Assembly (NCBI RefSeq): GCF_014189855.1
Contig: NZ_BJFN01000002.1
Coordinates: 124,001-188,000, forward strand
Source of the DNA: Buttiauxella sp. A111
Lineage (GTDB): Bacteria > Pseudomonadota > Gammaproteobacteria > Enterobacterales > Enterobacteriaceae
Reading direction: 5' to 3'
Length of the DNA: 64,000 nt
Shown in pieces: positions 41,911 to 52,721 of the stretch. The position numbers and the translations under genes were made by a program. Numbering within the stretch: the first letter of the stretch is position 1; every line of letters starts with the position of its first letter. Below the pieces are notes generated by a model, which saw nothing but the letters and a program-made list of their open reading frames with translations, searched no databases and was not told where the DNA came from.

Positions 41911-44670
41911 ATGACCAACTACAGCCTGCGTGCACGCATGATGATCCTGATTCTGGCACCGACATTAATGATCGGTTTATTGCTCAGTATCTTTTTTGTC
42001 GTTCATCGTTACAACGACCTGCAGCGTCAGCTCGAAGACTCGGGTACCAACATTATCGAACCGCTGGCTGTCGCCAGCGAATATGGCATGAGTTTTCACA
42101 GTCGTGAGTCCATACGCCAGTTGGTCAGCGTGTTACACCGCCGCCATTCCGATATTGTGCGGGCGATTTCGGTATTTGATGAGAACAACAAGCTGTTTGT
42201 CACCTCCAATTATCAGCTCAATGCTTCAGCCTTGAAGTTACCAAACAATGAAAAACCGCCGCACAGTTTAAGTATTACGCGGCACGGCGATTCGATAATT
42301 CTGCGTACCCCGATTATTTCCGAGAGCTATTCCCCGGACGAGTCAGAAGTGACCGATGCGAAACCAGCGGGCAATTCACTCGGCTACGTCGCGATTGAGC
42401 TCGACTTAAAATCGGTGCGTTTGCAGCAATACCGAGAAATTTTTATCTCAACGTTGATGATGCTGTTCTGTGTCGGCATTGCGATGCTGTTTGCCTATCG
42501 TCTGATGCGCGATGTCACTGGGCCAATCCGTAATATGGTGAATACGGTTGACCGGATACGTCGCGGCCAACTTGATAGCCGCGTAGAAGGTTTCATGCTC
42601 GGTGAATTAGATATGCTGAAAAACGGTATCAATTCGATGGCGATGTCGTTGACCGCCTATCACGAGGAGATGCAGCATAATATTGACCAGGCGACGTCCG
42701 ACTTGCGCGAAACACTTGAACAGATGGAAATCCAGAACGTTGAGCTGGATCTCGCTAAGAAACGCGCTCAGGAAGCCGCACGTATTAAGTCTGAGTTCCT
42801 CGCCAATATGTCCCACGAGCTGCGCACACCGCTCAACGGGGTGATTGGATTTACCCGTCTGACGCTGAAAACAGATTTGAATCCCACGCAGCGCGATCAT
42901 CTGTATACCATTGAACGTTCAGCCAATAACCTGCTAACCATTATCAATGACGTGCTGGACTTCTCTAAACTGGAAGCAGGCAAACTGATTCTGGAAAGCA
43001 TTCCCTTCCCGCTGCGTAATACGCTCGATGAAGTGGTGACGTTGCTGGCGCATTCGGCCCATGACAAAGGGCTGGAGCTGACGTTAAACATTAAAAACGA
43101 TGTTCCGGATAACGTGATTGGCGATCCACTCCGTTTGCAGCAAGTCGTAACCAATCTGGTGGGGAATGCGATTAAGTTTACCGAGAGCGGCAATATTGAT
43201 TTGGTCGTCGAGAAGCGCTCGCAAGGCAACAACAAAGTCCAGGTTGAGATGCGGATTCATGATACCGGCATTGGCATTCCTGAGCAGGAACAGTCGCGTC
43301 TGTTCCAGGCATTTCGTCAGGCAGATGCCAGTATTTCACGGCGTCACGGTGGCACTGGGTTGGGGCTGGTGATCACCCAAAAATTGGTCAGCGAAATGGG
43401 TGGGGATATCTCGTTCCATAGCCAGCCAAATCAAGGTTCGACTTTCTGGTTCTACATCAATCTGGATCTGAATCCTAACGCGGTTCTTGACGGTTATTCG
43501 ACTGAGAATCTGGCAGGCAAGCGCATTGCGTATATCGAGCAAAATGCTTCCGCTGCCCAAAGCACGCTCAATATTTTGGCCAATACGCCGCTTGAAGTGG
43601 TGTATAGCCCAACGTTCACGGCCCTCGCCGAAGCACACTACGATATTATGTTGCTCGGAATGCCGGTCACGTTCCGCGATACGCTCTCCATTACAAATCC
43701 AAAACTGGCAAAAGCCGTCACGATGACAGACTGCCTGATTCTGGCGCTGCCAAGCCATTGCCAGATCGATGCGGAATCACTTAAAAAAGAAGGTGTTGCC
43801 GCTTGTTTATTGAAACCTGTCACCGCACCACGTCTGCTGCCACTGCTGGCTGAACACATCTTCCACGCGCATCCAGCACTGGCCGATAACGTTGAAAACA
43901 AAAAGCTGCCGCTCACTGTAATGGCCGTTGATGACAACCCGGCCAACCTGAAACTGATTGGCGCATTGCTTGAAGATCATGTGCAAAACGTTGAGCTGTG
44001 CGGAAGCGGTTTACAAGCTATTGAGCGGGCGAAACAGATGCAAATAGACATCATCCTGATGGATATTCAGATGCCTGGAATGGATGGTATCCGCGCCTGT
44101 GAGGTCATTCGCCAGATGCCACACCACCAGCAAACTCCGGTTATCGCGGTGACGGCACACGCCATGGCGGGGCAAAAAGAGAAGCTGCTGAGTGCAGGTA
44201 TGAATGACTATCTTGCCAAACCTATTGAAGAGAAAAAGCTGTATAGCCTGCTGCTACGGTATCAGCCGGGTGCCATCACCGCGCTCGCTCAACCATTAAA
44301 CATAGAAATGACAACGCAAACCAGTCACCAAAACCAGACTCTGGATTGGTCGCTGGCACTCCAACAGGCGGCTAATAAGCCTGATCTGGCGCGTGATTTG
44401 CTGCAAATGCTGTTGGCGTTCTTACCTGAAGTTCGCAACACCGTTGAAGAACAACTGGTCGGGGAAAACCCGGAGAAGTTGGTTGATATCATTCATAAAC
44501 TTCACGGCAGTTGTAGCTACAGCGGTGTGCCTCGGTTGAAAAACCTATGCCTGACACTGGAGCAACAACTGCGCAATGGCGTGAAGCCGGAAGATCTGGA
44601 ACCCGAACTTTTTGAGCTGCTTGATGAGATGAATAATGTCTCAAAAGAAGCACAACGTATGTTTGGTTAA
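41911..44670 (+). CDS. barA: Hybrid sensor histidine kinase BarA
   Basis: Senses short-chain carboxylates and phosphorylates UvrY, which activates csrB/csrC. The 919-residue protein starts at the ATG at 41911 ([18 protein letters not shown]), giving the E. coli N-terminus. It has two membrane helices bordering a periplasmic loop, a HAMP domain ([20 protein letters not shown]), a His-kinase core with His302 in [12 protein letters not shown], ATPase motifs ([23 protein letters not shown]), a degenerate receiver, a receiver with Asp718 ([12 protein letters not shown]) and a HPt domain with His865 ([10 protein letters not shown]). The whole tripartite phosphorelay is intact. Confidence 0.98.
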   Translation: MTNYSLRARMMILILAPTLMIGLLLSIFFVVHRYNDLQRQLEDSGTNIIEPLAVASEYGMSFHSRESIRQLVSVLHRRHSDIVRAISVFDENNKLFVTSNYQLNASALKLPNNEKPPHSLSITRHGDSIILRTPIISESYSPDESEVTDAKPAGNSLGYVAIELDLKSVRLQQYREIFISTLMMLFCVGIAMLFAYRLMRDVTGPIRNMVNTVDRIRRGQLDSRVEGFMLGELDMLKNGINSMAMSLTAYHEEMQHNIDQATSDLRETLEQMEIQNVELDLAKKRAQEAARIKSEFLANMSHELRTPLNGVIGFTRLTLKTDLNPTQRDHLYTIERSANNLLTIINDVLDFSKLEAGKLILESIPFPLRNTLDEVVTLLAHSAHDKGLELTLNIKNDVPDNVIGDPLRLQQVVTNLVGNAIKFTESGNIDLVVEKRSQGNNKVQVEMRIHDTGIGIPEQEQSRLFQAFRQADASISRRHGGTGLGLVITQKLVSEMGGDISFHSQPNQGSTFWFYINLDLNPNAVLDGYSTENLAGKRIAYIEQNASAAQSTLNILANTPLEVVYSPTFTALAEAHYDIMLLGMPVTFRDTLSITNPKLAKAVTMTDCLILALPSHCQIDAESLKKEGVAACLLKPVTAPRLLPLLAEHIFHAHPALADNVENKKLPLTVMAVDDNPANLKLIGALLEDHVQNVELCGSGLQAIERAKQMQIDIILMDIQMPGMDGIRACEVIRQMPHHQQTPVIAVTAHAMAGQKEKLLSAGMNDYLAKPIEEKKLYSLLLRYQPGAITALAQPLNIEMTTQTSHQNQTLDWSLALQQAANKPDLARDLLQMLLAFLPEVRNTVEEQLVGENPEKLVDIIHKLHGSCSYSGVPRLKNLCLTLEQQLRNGVKPEDLEPELFELLDEMNNVSKEAQRMFG

Positions 44671-44680
44671 CGCTGCAAAG

Positions 44681-45844
44681 TTATCTGTCGGGAAACTTAT
44701 TTCTCCCGACAGAACAACCGATAGCAATTGTCGCCGCAATGTTGCGCGAAGCCATGCGCAGATTATCTCCGGCATTTTCCAGCGCTTCTTCCAGCGTACA
44801 GATACTGTACAGCACGCTGAAAACCGCATCCAGACCATGTTCATGCACCACACCCACATCTGGCGTTAAACTTCCGGCAATACCAATCACCGGAATGTTG
44901 TAACGTTTCGCCACTTTCGCCACACCAATCGGCACTTTGCCATGAATCGACTGGCTGTCGATGCGCCCTTCTCCGGTAATCACCAGATCTGCATCGCGCA
45001 CCAGCTCATCAAGTTTTAACGCGCGGGTAATTATCTCAATACCGGGTCGCAGTTCTGCACCGCAGAAGGCATAAAGTGCAGCCCCCATGCCACCCGCAGC
45101 ACCGCCACCGGAAAGCTCCAGCACGTTGATATTGAGATCGCGGGCAATAATTTTTGCGTAGTGCTCCAGAGCACGATCGAGTTCGTTGACCATCTCCGGC
45201 GTCGCACCTTTTTGTGGGCCAAAAACTGCCGATGCCCCTTCTTTACCGGTCAGCACGTTAGTGACATCACACGCGACTTCAATGCGGCACGCTTTCAGCC
45301 GTGTATCCAGCCCGGAAATATCAATCGACGCCAGTCTTGCGACTTCGCCGCCGCCCAGCCCCAGCGGCTCGCCATCGCTATCCAACAAACGCGCACCAAG
45401 CGCCTGCATCATGCCTATGCCGCCGTCGTTGGTCGCGCTGCCGCCAATGCCAATCAGGACGCTGTTTACACCGCTATCCAGCGCGTAACGAATCAGTTCA
45501 CCCGTTCCCCACGACGTGGTTTTTAACGGGTTACGGAATTCAGGCGGGACTTGTTCCAGGCCACTCGCCGCCGCCATTTCAATAAAGGCCTGCTGCTTGT
45601 CGCCTGATATTCCGTAGAACGCCTGAACAGGCTCACCCAACGGCCCGGTGACCCCCACTTCGATGATGTCACCGTCCGTTGCCGCCACCATCGCGTCGAC
45701 GGTTCCCTCGCCCCCATCAGCAACGGGCAGCTTCACATAGCAGGCATTCGGAAACACTTCCCGAAAACCGGCTTCGATTTGTGTCGCCACCTCGAGAGCG
45801 CTAAGGCTCTCTTTGTATGAATCTGGTGCGATGATAATTTTCAT
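44681..45844 (-). CDS. garK: Glycerate 2-kinase (GarK/GlxK type)
   Basis: Phosphorylates glycerate, the last step of D-glucarate/galactarate breakdown. The 387-residue protein has the family motifs APDSYKESLSALEVA, PVADGGEGTVDAM, GIGGSATNDGGIGMMQALGA and DLVITGEGRID. It lies downstream of gudD in the same direction, which favours the GarK over the GlxK role. It converges on barA with only 10 bases between stop codons. Confidence 0.92.
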   Translation of the reverse strand: MKIIIAPDSYKESLSALEVATQIEAGFREVFPNACYVKLPVADGGEGTVDAMVAATDGDIIEVGVTGPLGEPVQAFYGISGDKQQAFIEMAAASGLEQVPPEFRNPLKTTSWGTGELIRYALDSGVNSVLIGIGGSATNDGGIGMMQALGARLLDSDGEPLGLGGGEVARLASIDISGLDTRLKACRIEVACDVTNVLTGKEGASAVFGPQKGATPEMVNELDRALEHYAKIIARDLNINVLELSGGGAAGGMGAALYAFCGAELRPGIEIITRALKLDELVRDADLVITGEGRIDSQSIHGKVPIGVAKVAKRYNIPVIGIAGSLTPDVGVVHEHGLDAVFSVLYSICTLEEALENAGDNLRMASRNIAATIAIGCSVGRNKFPDR

Positions 45845-45878
45845 ATGCCGTCCGTCGCGATGTGGGTCATCATAATAT

Positions 45879-46027
45879 TTACCCTAAATAATTGAAGTTG
45901 CATCACTAAAACGCCAAGGGCGTTTTAGAACAGCGCTTGCGCTGGCCCCTTGGGGCGAGGCCGCAGGCCGAGTAACGCGGCAAGAGAACGCAGCCAACAC
46001 AGATGCAGCTTCAAGTATGACGGGTAA
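45879..46027. repeat. Composite ERIC-type element (copy 4, garK-gudD)
   Basis: 149 bases between TTACCC (45879-45884) and GGGTAA (46022-46027), with ERIC-like arms AATTGAAGTTGCA and TGCAGCTTCAAGTATGACGG and the phrase GCAGCCAAC. The centre is not ERIC core but contains nested palindromes, including CTAAAACGCC/GGCGTTTTAG (45906-45928). Confidence 0.6.
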
Positions 46028-46028
46028 A

Positions 46029-47369
46029 TTAGCGCACCATGCATGGTCGCTTATTATTAAACGTCCAGTCTGGGATCAAATACTGCATCGCCATCGCATC
46101 ATCGCGTGCGCCCAGTCCGTGCTGCTGATAAAGCTCATGTGCTTTCATCACTTGATCCATATCCAACTCAACGCCCAGCCCTGGTGTTTTCGGCACCTGC
46201 ACCATGCCGCCTTTGATTTCGAACGGCTGTTTGGTCAGGCGTTGATTGCCTTCCTGCCAAATCCAGTGCGTGTCGATGGCGGTGACTTTCCCTGGTGCTG
46301 CGGCTGCAACGTGGGTAAACATCGCCAGAGAGATATCAAAGTGGTTGTTGGAATGCGATCCCCACGTCAGGCCAAACTCGTGGCACATTTGCGCGACGCG
46401 AACCGAACCTTGCATGGTCCAGAAATGCGGATCGGCGAGCGGGATATCGACCGATTGCAGCGAAAGCGTATGGCCCATCTGACGCCAGTCGGTAGCAATC
46501 ATATTGGTCGCGGTTGGCAAGCCAGTCGCACGACGGAATTCCGCCATAATTTCACGGCCTGAATAACCCTGTTCCGCGCCACACGGATCTTCGGCATACG
46601 CCAGTACGCCACGTAATTGCTTACCAATGCTAATCGCTTCATCAAGCGACCAGGCTCCGTTCGGGTCAAGCGTAACGCGAGCCTGTGGGAAGCGTTTTGC
46701 CAGTGCCGTCACCGCTTCGGCTTCTTCGCTTCCAGCTAATACACCGCCTTTCAGTTTGAAGTCGTTAAAGCCATATTTCTCGTAAGCCGCTTCTGCCAGA
46801 CGCACAACAGAATCTGGCGTCATCGCTTCGTCGTGGCGAATGCGATACCAGTCGCATTTCTCATCAGGCTGGCTCTGATAAGGCAGCGGAGTCTGTTTGC
46901 GATTACCGACGAAGAACAGATAGCCGAGCATTTCGACTTCACTGCGCTGTTGCCCATCACCCAGCAAAGAAGCGACGTTTACGCCCAGGTGCTGACCAAG
47001 TAAGTCCAACATGGCCGACTCAATACCGGTTACAACATGAATAGTGGTGCGCAAATCAAAGGTCTGCAAACCGCGCCCGCCGGAGTCACGGTCAGCAAAT
47101 TCGGCACGTACCAGGTTCAGAATGTTTTTGTATTCGCCCAGCGTTTTGCCAATGACCAACGCTGCCGCTTCTTCAAGTGTCTGGCGGATCTTTTCACCAC
47201 CGGGGATTTCCCCCACACCTGTGTGGCCAGAGTTATCCTTGATAATCACAATATTACGGGTGAAAAACGGCGAGTGTGCCCCACTCAAATTCATCAGCAT
47301 ACTGTCGTGGCCCGCAACGGGAATAACCTGCATCGCAGTGACTACTGGAGTAGAAGTAAATGTGCTCAT
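46029..47369 (-). CDS. gudD: D-glucarate dehydratase
   Basis: Enolase-superfamily dehydratase converting D-glucarate to 5-keto-4-deoxyglucarate. The 446 residues equal the E. coli length. Active-site motifs are FKLKGGVL (general-base Lys), [28 protein letters not shown] (metal ligands), [11 protein letters not shown] and [10 protein letters not shown] (catalytic His). It lies 27 bases after gudX and upstream of garK. Confidence 0.97.
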   Translation of the reverse strand: MSTFTSTPVVTAMQVIPVAGHDSMLMNLSGAHSPFFTRNIVIIKDNSGHTGVGEIPGGEKIRQTLEEAAALVIGKTLGEYKNILNLVRAEFADRDSGGRGLQTFDLRTTIHVVTGIESAMLDLLGQHLGVNVASLLGDGQQRSEVEMLGYLFFVGNRKQTPLPYQSQPDEKCDWYRIRHDEAMTPDSVVRLAEAAYEKYGFNDFKLKGGVLAGSEEAEAVTALAKRFPQARVTLDPNGAWSLDEAISIGKQLRGVLAYAEDPCGAEQGYSGREIMAEFRRATGLPTATNMIATDWRQMGHTLSLQSVDIPLADPHFWTMQGSVRVAQMCHEFGLTWGSHSNNHFDISLAMFTHVAAAAPGKVTAIDTHWIWQEGNQRLTKQPFEIKGGMVQVPKTPGLGVELDMDQVMKAHELYQQHGLGARDDAMAMQYLIPDWTFNNKRPCMVR

Positions 47370-47396
47370 CGTTAATTCCTTTTCAGCAAGAATGTT

Positions 47397-48740
47397 TTAT
47401 CCACGGCCAAATGCCGGACGTTTACGATCGAATTGCCAGCCCGGCACCAGGTATTGCATGGCCGTGGCGTCATTGCGCGACCCACCCGGAAGGGATTTAT
47501 ACACTTCATGGGCTTTCTGCACCTGTTCCCAGTCAAGTTCCACGCCTAAGCCTGGCGCATCCGGCACCGCGATTTTGCCGTTAACGATTTGTAGCGGATT
47601 TTTCGTCAGTCGCTGGTCGCCTTCCTGCCAAATCCAGTGGGTGTCGATAGCCGTGGGTTTGCCCGGTGCCGCAGCCCCCACATGGGTGAACATCGCCAGG
47701 GAAATGTCGAAATGGTTATTGGAATGACAACCCCACGTCAGGCCCCATTCGTCGCACATTTGCGCGACACGAACCGCGCCGCTAAGCGTCCAGAAATGTG
47801 GGTCGGCTAACGGAATATCGACGGCGTTGAGCATGATGGCGTGGTTCATCTCGCGCCAGTTTGTAGCAATCATATTGGTCGCTACCGGTAAGCCCGTTGC
47901 ACGGCGGAATTCAGCCATCACTTCGCGCCCTGAATAACCTTGTTCCGCGCCGCAAGGGTCTTCGGCATACGTCAGGACATCACCCATTCCCTTACACAAC
48001 GCGATAGCTTCATCCAGCAGCCAGGCGCCGTTCGGATCGACGGTGATACGCGCATCCGGGAAGCTTTTTTTCAGTGCGCGAGCGGCATCCAGCTCTTGCT
48101 CACCGGGTAAAACTCCGCCTTTGAGTTTGAAATCTTTAAAGCCATAACGATCTTGCGCCGCTTCAGCTAGCCGCACGATCGAGTCGCTGCTTAGCGCTTC
48201 TTGATGGCGTAAATCGTACCAGGCGTGGCCGGTATTTTTACCCTCAAGGTAAGGCAAATCCGTTTTCTGGCGATCGCCGATATAAAACAGATAACCCAAC
48301 ACGGTGACATCATCGCGCTGTTTCCCCGGACCCAATAGCTCGCAGACAGGGACGTTTAGCGCCTTGCCGAGTAAATCAAGCAGTGCGGCTTCCAGTGCTG
48401 CGACCGCATTAACACGTAATTCAAAGGTCCATGCACCTTTACCGAAGGTATCAAAATCTGCTGACTGATTACCTTTATGGACGTTTTGCACCACGCGATT
48501 CATGCGCGCAATTTCCTGGCCGACAACCTGCGGGATTGAATCGACCAGCGTCTGATAAATCACGTCGCCACCCGGCGCTTCACCTACGCCGGTATGCCCG
48601 GCGCTATCGGTTAATACAACAATGTTGCGAGTGAAAAAAGCACCGTGGGCACCACCAATATTCAGCAGCATGCTGTCATTCCCCGCCACGGGAATCACTT
48701 TCATATCAGTAATAATCGGGCTTGCCTGAGTATTCATCAT
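47397..48740 (-). CDS. gudX: Glucarate dehydratase-related protein GudX
   Basis: Paralogue of gudD, 446-447 residues, probably a partner of GudD in D-glucarate use. It keeps the superfamily active-site residues: [48 protein letters not shown] and [10 protein letters not shown]. The E. coli protein is reported to have weak activity alone. The start overlaps the gudP stop by one base; a second ATG follows immediately and either may be used (AGGA upstream). Confidence 0.95.
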   Translation of the reverse strand: MMNTQASPIITDMKVIPVAGNDSMLLNIGGAHGAFFTRNIVVLTDSAGHTGVGEAPGGDVIYQTLVDSIPQVVGQEIARMNRVVQNVHKGNQSADFDTFGKGAWTFELRVNAVAALEAALLDLLGKALNVPVCELLGPGKQRDDVTVLGYLFYIGDRQKTDLPYLEGKNTGHAWYDLRHQEALSSDSIVRLAEAAQDRYGFKDFKLKGGVLPGEQELDAARALKKSFPDARITVDPNGAWLLDEAIALCKGMGDVLTYAEDPCGAEQGYSGREVMAEFRRATGLPVATNMIATNWREMNHAIMLNAVDIPLADPHFWTLSGAVRVAQMCDEWGLTWGCHSNNHFDISLAMFTHVGAAAPGKPTAIDTHWIWQEGDQRLTKNPLQIVNGKIAVPDAPGLGVELDWEQVQKAHEVYKSLPGGSRNDATAMQYLVPGWQFDRKRPAFGRG

Positions 48741-50095
48741 TAGCGTCCTGTGGCTGCGGGTTTGAGTTCAACACGTTTAATGTCGCCGACAATCACCAGA
48801 TAGCTCAGTACCGCGATAACAGCATGCACCCCAACGTAAATCAGCGCGCCGTTGAACGAGCCTGATGTCCCAACGATGTAACCGATGGCAATTGGCGTCA
48901 CGATACCGGAGACGTTACCGAACATATTGAACAAGCCACCGCTCAGGCCGCTTATCTCTTTCGGCGCGGTATCAGCCATCACCGCCCAGCCCAGCGCACC
49001 AATGCCTTTCCCGAAGAACGCCATCGCCATAAAGCCGATAACCATCATTTCTGATTCAACATAGTTACAGAACACCATGCTGACCGAGAGCAACATCCCC
49101 AATACGATTGGCGTTTTACGCGCGATGTTTAACGAACCGGTGCGGCGCATCAGCCAGTCAGAGATAACGCCGCCCAGCACGCCGCCGATGAAGCCACAGA
49201 CTGCCGGAACCGAAGCCACAAAACCGGCTTTCAAAATCGACATGCCTTTTTCCTGAACCAGATAAACCGGGAACCAGGTAATAAAGAAATAGGTTAAGGC
49301 GTTAATGCAGTACTGGCCGATATAGATCCCGATCATCATGCGCGAACCAATCAGCTGTTTGATCTGGCCCCATTTCTGCGCGAAAGGTACCCGCTCTTTG
49401 GTTTGCTTCTGATCCATATTGATCAGCGCGCCGCCTTCTTCGATGTACTCCAGCTCTTTCTTATTCACACCCGGATGGTTATTCGGCTCATGAATCACTT
49501 TCAACCAGACAAAACTGATGATGATGCCTAAGCCCCCCATGAAGAAGAAGACGTGCGACCAGCCCACTTCGTGCGTCAGCCAACCCATGATTGGCGCGAA
49601 GATTACCGTCGCGAAATACTGTGCGGAGTTAAATATGGAGACCGCCGTGCCGCGTTCCTGTGCCGGGAACCACGCTGCGACTATTCGGCTGTTGCCGGGG
49701 AAGGAAGGCGCTTCAGCCAGTCCCACCAGGAAGCGCAGGGTAAACAGCGCGATGATGATGCCAAAGCCACTGAAGATATCGACGAAACCTTGCAGCAAGG
49801 TAAACAGCGACCAAATAAAAATCGACCAGAAGTAAACGCGTTTAGAGCCGAAACGGTCAAGCAGCCAGCCTCCGGGGATCTGCCCGATGACGTATGCCCA
49901 GGAAAATGCGGAGAACACATATCCCATACCAATCGGATCAAGGCCGATATCTTTCGCCATTTCTGAACCGGCAATAGATAACGTGGCGCGGTCGCCATAG
50001 TTAAACGAGGTGACGATGAAGAGCATTACTACTATCCAATAACGAGCGTTGGTTCTTTTCTCGGCAACGCTCGCCGTTTGGCTAATGGTGTTCAT
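48740..50095 (-). CDS. gudP: D-glucarate/galactarate transporter (MFS)
   Basis: Proton symporter of the anion:cation symporter branch of the major facilitator superfamily. The 451-residue protein starts at the ATG at 50095, giving an E. coli-like [25 protein letters not shown]. About twelve hydrophobic segments are seen, with [12 protein letters not shown] between helices 2 and 3 and [30 protein letters not shown] stands 5 bases before the ATG. First gene of gudP-gudX-gudD-garK. Confidence 0.97.
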   Translation of the reverse strand: MNTISQTASVAEKRTNARYWIVVMLFIVTSFNYGDRATLSIAGSEMAKDIGLDPIGMGYVFSAFSWAYVIGQIPGGWLLDRFGSKRVYFWSIFIWSLFTLLQGFVDIFSGFGIIIALFTLRFLVGLAEAPSFPGNSRIVAAWFPAQERGTAVSIFNSAQYFATVIFAPIMGWLTHEVGWSHVFFFMGGLGIIISFVWLKVIHEPNNHPGVNKKELEYIEEGGALINMDQKQTKERVPFAQKWGQIKQLIGSRMMIGIYIGQYCINALTYFFITWFPVYLVQEKGMSILKAGFVASVPAVCGFIGGVLGGVISDWLMRRTGSLNIARKTPIVLGMLLSVSMVFCNYVESEMMVIGFMAMAFFGKGIGALGWAVMADTAPKEISGLSGGLFNMFGNVSGIVTPIAIGYIVGTSGSFNGALIYVGVHAVIAVLSYLVIVGDIKRVELKPAATGR

Positions 50096-50111
50096 GTTGC
50101 ACTCCTGAATC

Positions 50112-50166
50112 ATACCCGTCGTCTTTCAAGTTGCCGCCTTCCCGCACCTCGAAATCCATGGGGTAT
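50112..50166. repeat. Short ERIC-type element (copy 5, gudP leader)
   Basis: 55 bases between ATACCC (50112-50117) and GGGTAT (50161-50166), containing TTTCAAGTTGCCGCC and CTCGAAAT. It is a deleted derivative of the same family and ends 5 bases before the gudP Shine-Dalgarno. Confidence 0.55.
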
Positions 50167-50917
50167 ATAGCTTTTAGCTACAATCCATTCTGCACTTGTA
50201 GGGTTATCAGAATGAGGTATCGGCCGGTCCGCAGTATTTTTGTGACTCTGACTCTGCGGTTTTATGTTTGGCCGAGGGAAAGTATATGAAGGGAGTGAAA
50301 ACGCCTCATCGTGCAAAGACACAAGTTTGCCGCACGTTTTGTGAGCACTTTATGGCTTTTGTCCAACGTTCTGGGGGATGGTTCACGGATTTGGGAATTA
50401 TTGTATAAAGCAGAGGAAGGTAACGGATTACGTGGTAATGATTTTAATGCGATGGAGCGTTTGGATAGAGTCGGAGCAGGTAGCCATCTTTGCTCGCCCA
50501 CATGTCGTCTGGACCCGCACCAGGAATACCCGCGAAGGCTTTAAATGTACTGTCACCTTCCATTCTGTGCAGAGCACTTTTTCATTTTTCCCTCTGCAGT
50601 TTTGAACAATGTACAAACATGACCCTTACAATACTAATATATTTCAATGCAGGCCAACTGCGTGTTTGAAAAGTATTTTTAAATAATTAAAAATCATCTC
50701 TTTTTCATTTATTTATAATACTTTTTTTAGATATTAAATGAACAACCACAATTTCTTTTTGGCTTGTAAAAACTTCACTCAGTGTTATTTCTCCATTGCT
50801 ATAGTTGAATATTATGACTCTACCAAGATTAAATGTCGCTATCGTTGACAGAGCTTTCCTAAGCGATCAATTTGTTTTATGGTTAAGTATCAATTGTTTC
50901 GTATAAGAGAGGGTTTT
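50167..50917. other. AT-rich region between gudP and the DUF2158 gene
   Basis: About 750 bases. The left part should contain the gudP promoter. A short codon-like ORF on the minus strand (50444-50563) is listed separately. From about 50630 to 50880 the sequence is very AT-rich with no frame of note and probably contains the promoter of the DUF2158 gene. The composition differs from the flanking core genes. Confidence 0.5.
50444..50563 (-). pseudogene. Possible gene remnant or small protein, 39 codons
   Basis: An ATG-started frame of 39 codons (MEGDSTFKAFAG ... LLRLYPNAPSH). Codon choice in the 3' half is like that of real genes, in an otherwise AT-rich stretch, and the frame is closed upstream by TGA 7 codons before the ATG. 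No domain is recognised and no good Shine-Dalgarno is seen. It may be the 3' remnant of a lost gene, a true small protein, or chance. Confidence 0.25.
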
Positions 50918-51097
50918 ATGTTCAAACCAGGCGATATGGTACAGGCTAAAAAAGGCGGACCGAAAATGAAGGTTCTGGATGTACTTGGTGATGAAGTCAT
51001 TTGTACCCCTTCAAATCACCTAAGCGATGAGAAGATAACGCTGAAAGCTTCCGACGTGGCTTTGTATAAAGAGGAAGGTGATTTCGGCGTCTGTTGA
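50918..51097 (+). CDS. DUF2158 (YodC-like) small protein
   Basis: A 59-residue protein, MFKPGDMVQAKKGGPKMKVL..., with the DUF2158 pattern of an SH3-like barrel that begins with GDxVxxKxGGPxM; E. coli YodC is a relative. Function is unknown. The ATG at 50918 is chosen because AGAGAGGG precedes it; an upstream in-frame ATG at 50879 lacks a ribosome site. It lies 96 bases before msrB, in the same direction. Confidence 0.8.
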   Translation: MFKPGDMVQAKKGGPKMKVLDVLGDEVICTPSNHLSDEKITLKASDVALYKEEGDFGVC

Positions 51098-51193
51098 TAC
51101 CAAGTTCCTCACCATAAATTGCGGTGAAAAGCGCTTCCCTGATATACATCAAAATATTAACCAAGGGAATTAACCCACTCAAGAGGCGACACT

Positions 51194-51655
51194 ATGAGCA
51201 ATAAATATCATAAAGATACTCAGACAATAACAAATTTATCTGAACTACAGTTTAACGTAACGCAAAATAATGCCACGGAGCGTCCTTTCACTGGTGAATA
51301 TGACAAACATTTCGAAGACGGACTGTATGTCGATATCGTTTCCGGTGAACCGTTATTTTCATCACTGGATAAGTTTGACTCAGGATGTGGTTGGCCTGCT
51401 TTCAGCAACCCGGTAGATGAGAATGTACGTAATATTAAAGATCTGAGCCACGGGATGATACGAACTGAAGTACGTTCCGTTCATGCTGATAGCCATCTTG
51501 GGCATGTATTCCCTGACGGCCCCCAGGAGAAAGGCGGACTACGTTACTGCATTAACTCAGCCGCGCTGCGTTTTATTCCTAAAGCAAATCTAAGCGCTGA
51601 AGGATATGGCGAATATCTGGCACTGTTTAATTCTGGAGATAAACATGAAAAATGA
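51194..51655 (+). CDS. msrB: Peptide-methionine (R)-S-oxide reductase MsrB
   Basis: Reduces R-methionine sulfoxide in proteins. The 153-residue product has the MsrB motifs [30 protein letters not shown] and the catalytic Cys119 in [12 protein letters not shown]; Cys65 is a likely resolving cysteine. The two CxxC zinc motifs of the E. coli type are absent ([10 protein letters not shown] at 46-55 replaces the first). AGAGG precedes the ATG. It overlaps msrA by 11 bases. The N-terminus (about 30 residues) is variable. Confidence 0.93.
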   Translation: MSNKYHKDTQTITNLSELQFNVTQNNATERPFTGEYDKHFEDGLYVDIVSGEPLFSSLDKFDSGCGWPAFSNPVDENVRNIKDLSHGMIRTEVRSVHADSHLGHVFPDGPQEKGGLRYCINSAALRFIPKANLSAEGYGEYLALFNSGDKHEK

Positions 51656-52139
51656 AGTCGCAATTCTTGCAGGAGGTTGTTTCTGGGGAGTGCAGGATTT
51701 ACTTCGCAAAGTTGATGGGGTTATCAGCACCGAAGTTGGCTACACGGGTGGACAGAATGACAATCCGACCTATGCGTACCATCCAGGCCATGCAGAGGCG
51801 GTAAAAGTCGAGTTTAATCCTGAGCAGATTAGTTTCCGCGATTTGCTGAAATACTTCTTTCAGATCCACAATCCCACTACGCCATTTAGGCAGGGTAATG
51901 ATGTTGGCTCCAGCTATCGTTCTGCTATCTTTTGGCTCACGGATGAACAGATGCACCAGGCCAACCAGTTGATCGAGGAAATAGACGCATCAGGTATTTG
52001 GCCGGGTGCAGTCGTCACTGAAGTGAAGGAAGCGACACCCTTCTGGTCAGCAGAGCCAGAGCACCAGGACTATCTCGTGCATAACCCAAATGGCTATACC
52101 TGCCATTTTGTCAGACCAGACTGGCAACTCCCTGAATAG
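51645..52139 (+). CDS. msrA: Peptide-methionine (S)-S-oxide reductase MsrA
   Basis: Reduces S-methionine sulfoxide. The 164-residue protein has the catalytic motif GGCFWG (Cys12), [27 protein letters not shown] and the HQDYL segment. It starts at the ATG at 51645, with GGAGA 6-7 bases upstream, inside the end of msrB. It is shorter than the E. coli MsrA (212), lacking its N-terminal extension. The pair is probably an additional copy besides the usual msrA and msrB loci of enterics, which lie elsewhere. Confidence 0.94.
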   Translation: MKNEVAILAGGCFWGVQDLLRKVDGVISTEVGYTGGQNDNPTYAYHPGHAEAVKVEFNPEQISFRDLLKYFFQIHNPTTPFRQGNDVGSSYRSAIFWLTDEQMHQANQLIEEIDASGIWPGAVVTEVKEATPFWSAEPEHQDYLVHNPNGYTCHFVRPDWQLPE

Positions 52140-52176
52140 TTGTGCGGCAATTGCATTGCTGGCATGTGATGACCCG

Positions 52177-52194
52177 CACCCAGCGCGCTGGGTG
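52177..52194. terminator. Hairpin between msrA and yqcA
   Basis: CACCCAGC and GCTGGGTG form a perfect 8-base stem with a GC centre, 38 bases past the msrA stop. No T-run follows. It may be the 3' end of the msrBA message. Confidence 0.4.
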
Positions 52195-52244
52195 TAATAT
52201 CATTGGCGGCGACGCCCAAGCATCCCCGCCATTGATTCTTGCCG

Positions 52245-52694
52245 TTACTTTAACAGCGTTTCCCACTGCTCGACCCACGGGTTCGAAACAGATTCCGGCT
52301 CAGGATGATCATTGGCATCAATCGCTAACACGGTGCCAATACGTTTTGCGCCTTGCTCTTGCAGCAAGGTATCGAATTGTTTACCACCGCCACAAAAATG
52401 TTCGTAGTTGCTGTCGCCCAGCGCAATCAAACCGTAACGCAATTCAGGCTGGTATCCGACTTTGTCTTTAATTGCCTGAAACAGAGGAACAATGCTGTCG
52501 GGTAAATCGCCCTGGCCGGTTGTTGAAGTGACAATCAGCACATATTGGTCGCGATATTTCTGCCAGTCTGCAAGCTCAGGATCTTCGAATACTGTGGCTT
52601 TATGACCTTTCTTTTTTAGAATCGCTTCGGCTTCTTCCGCCACCAACAGCGAGTTTCCATACATCGTTCCTACAAAAATCCCCACTTCGGCCAT
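52245..52694 (-). CDS. yqcA: Flavodoxin YqcA
   Basis: Small FMN protein of the MioC/YqcA type, 149 residues, with [15 protein letters not shown] for phosphate binding, [20 protein letters not shown] and [19 protein letters not shown] around the flavin. Electron-transfer partner unknown. It follows truC by 27 bases, as in E. coli. Confidence 0.95.
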   Translation of the reverse strand: MAEVGIFVGTMYGNSLLVAEEAEAILKKKGHKATVFEDPELADWQKYRDQYVLIVTSTTGQGDLPDSIVPLFQAIKDKVGYQPELRYGLIALGDSNYEHFCGGGKQFDTLLQEQGAKRIGTVLAIDANDHPEPESVSNPWVEQWETLLK

Positions 52695-52721
52695 CAGTTA
52701 ACTCCTTGCGTTACGGCTGTA

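Noticed and set aside
50311-50605. Two overlapping plus-strand ORFs of 75-77 codons between gudP and the DUF2158 gene
   Set aside because: They overlap each other and a better minus-strand frame, have no ribosome site and no similarity to known proteins.
52142-52471. Plus-strand ORF starting just after msrA
   Set aside because: Most of it is antisense to yqcA; residues are Cys/Arg/His-rich as in a shadow frame.
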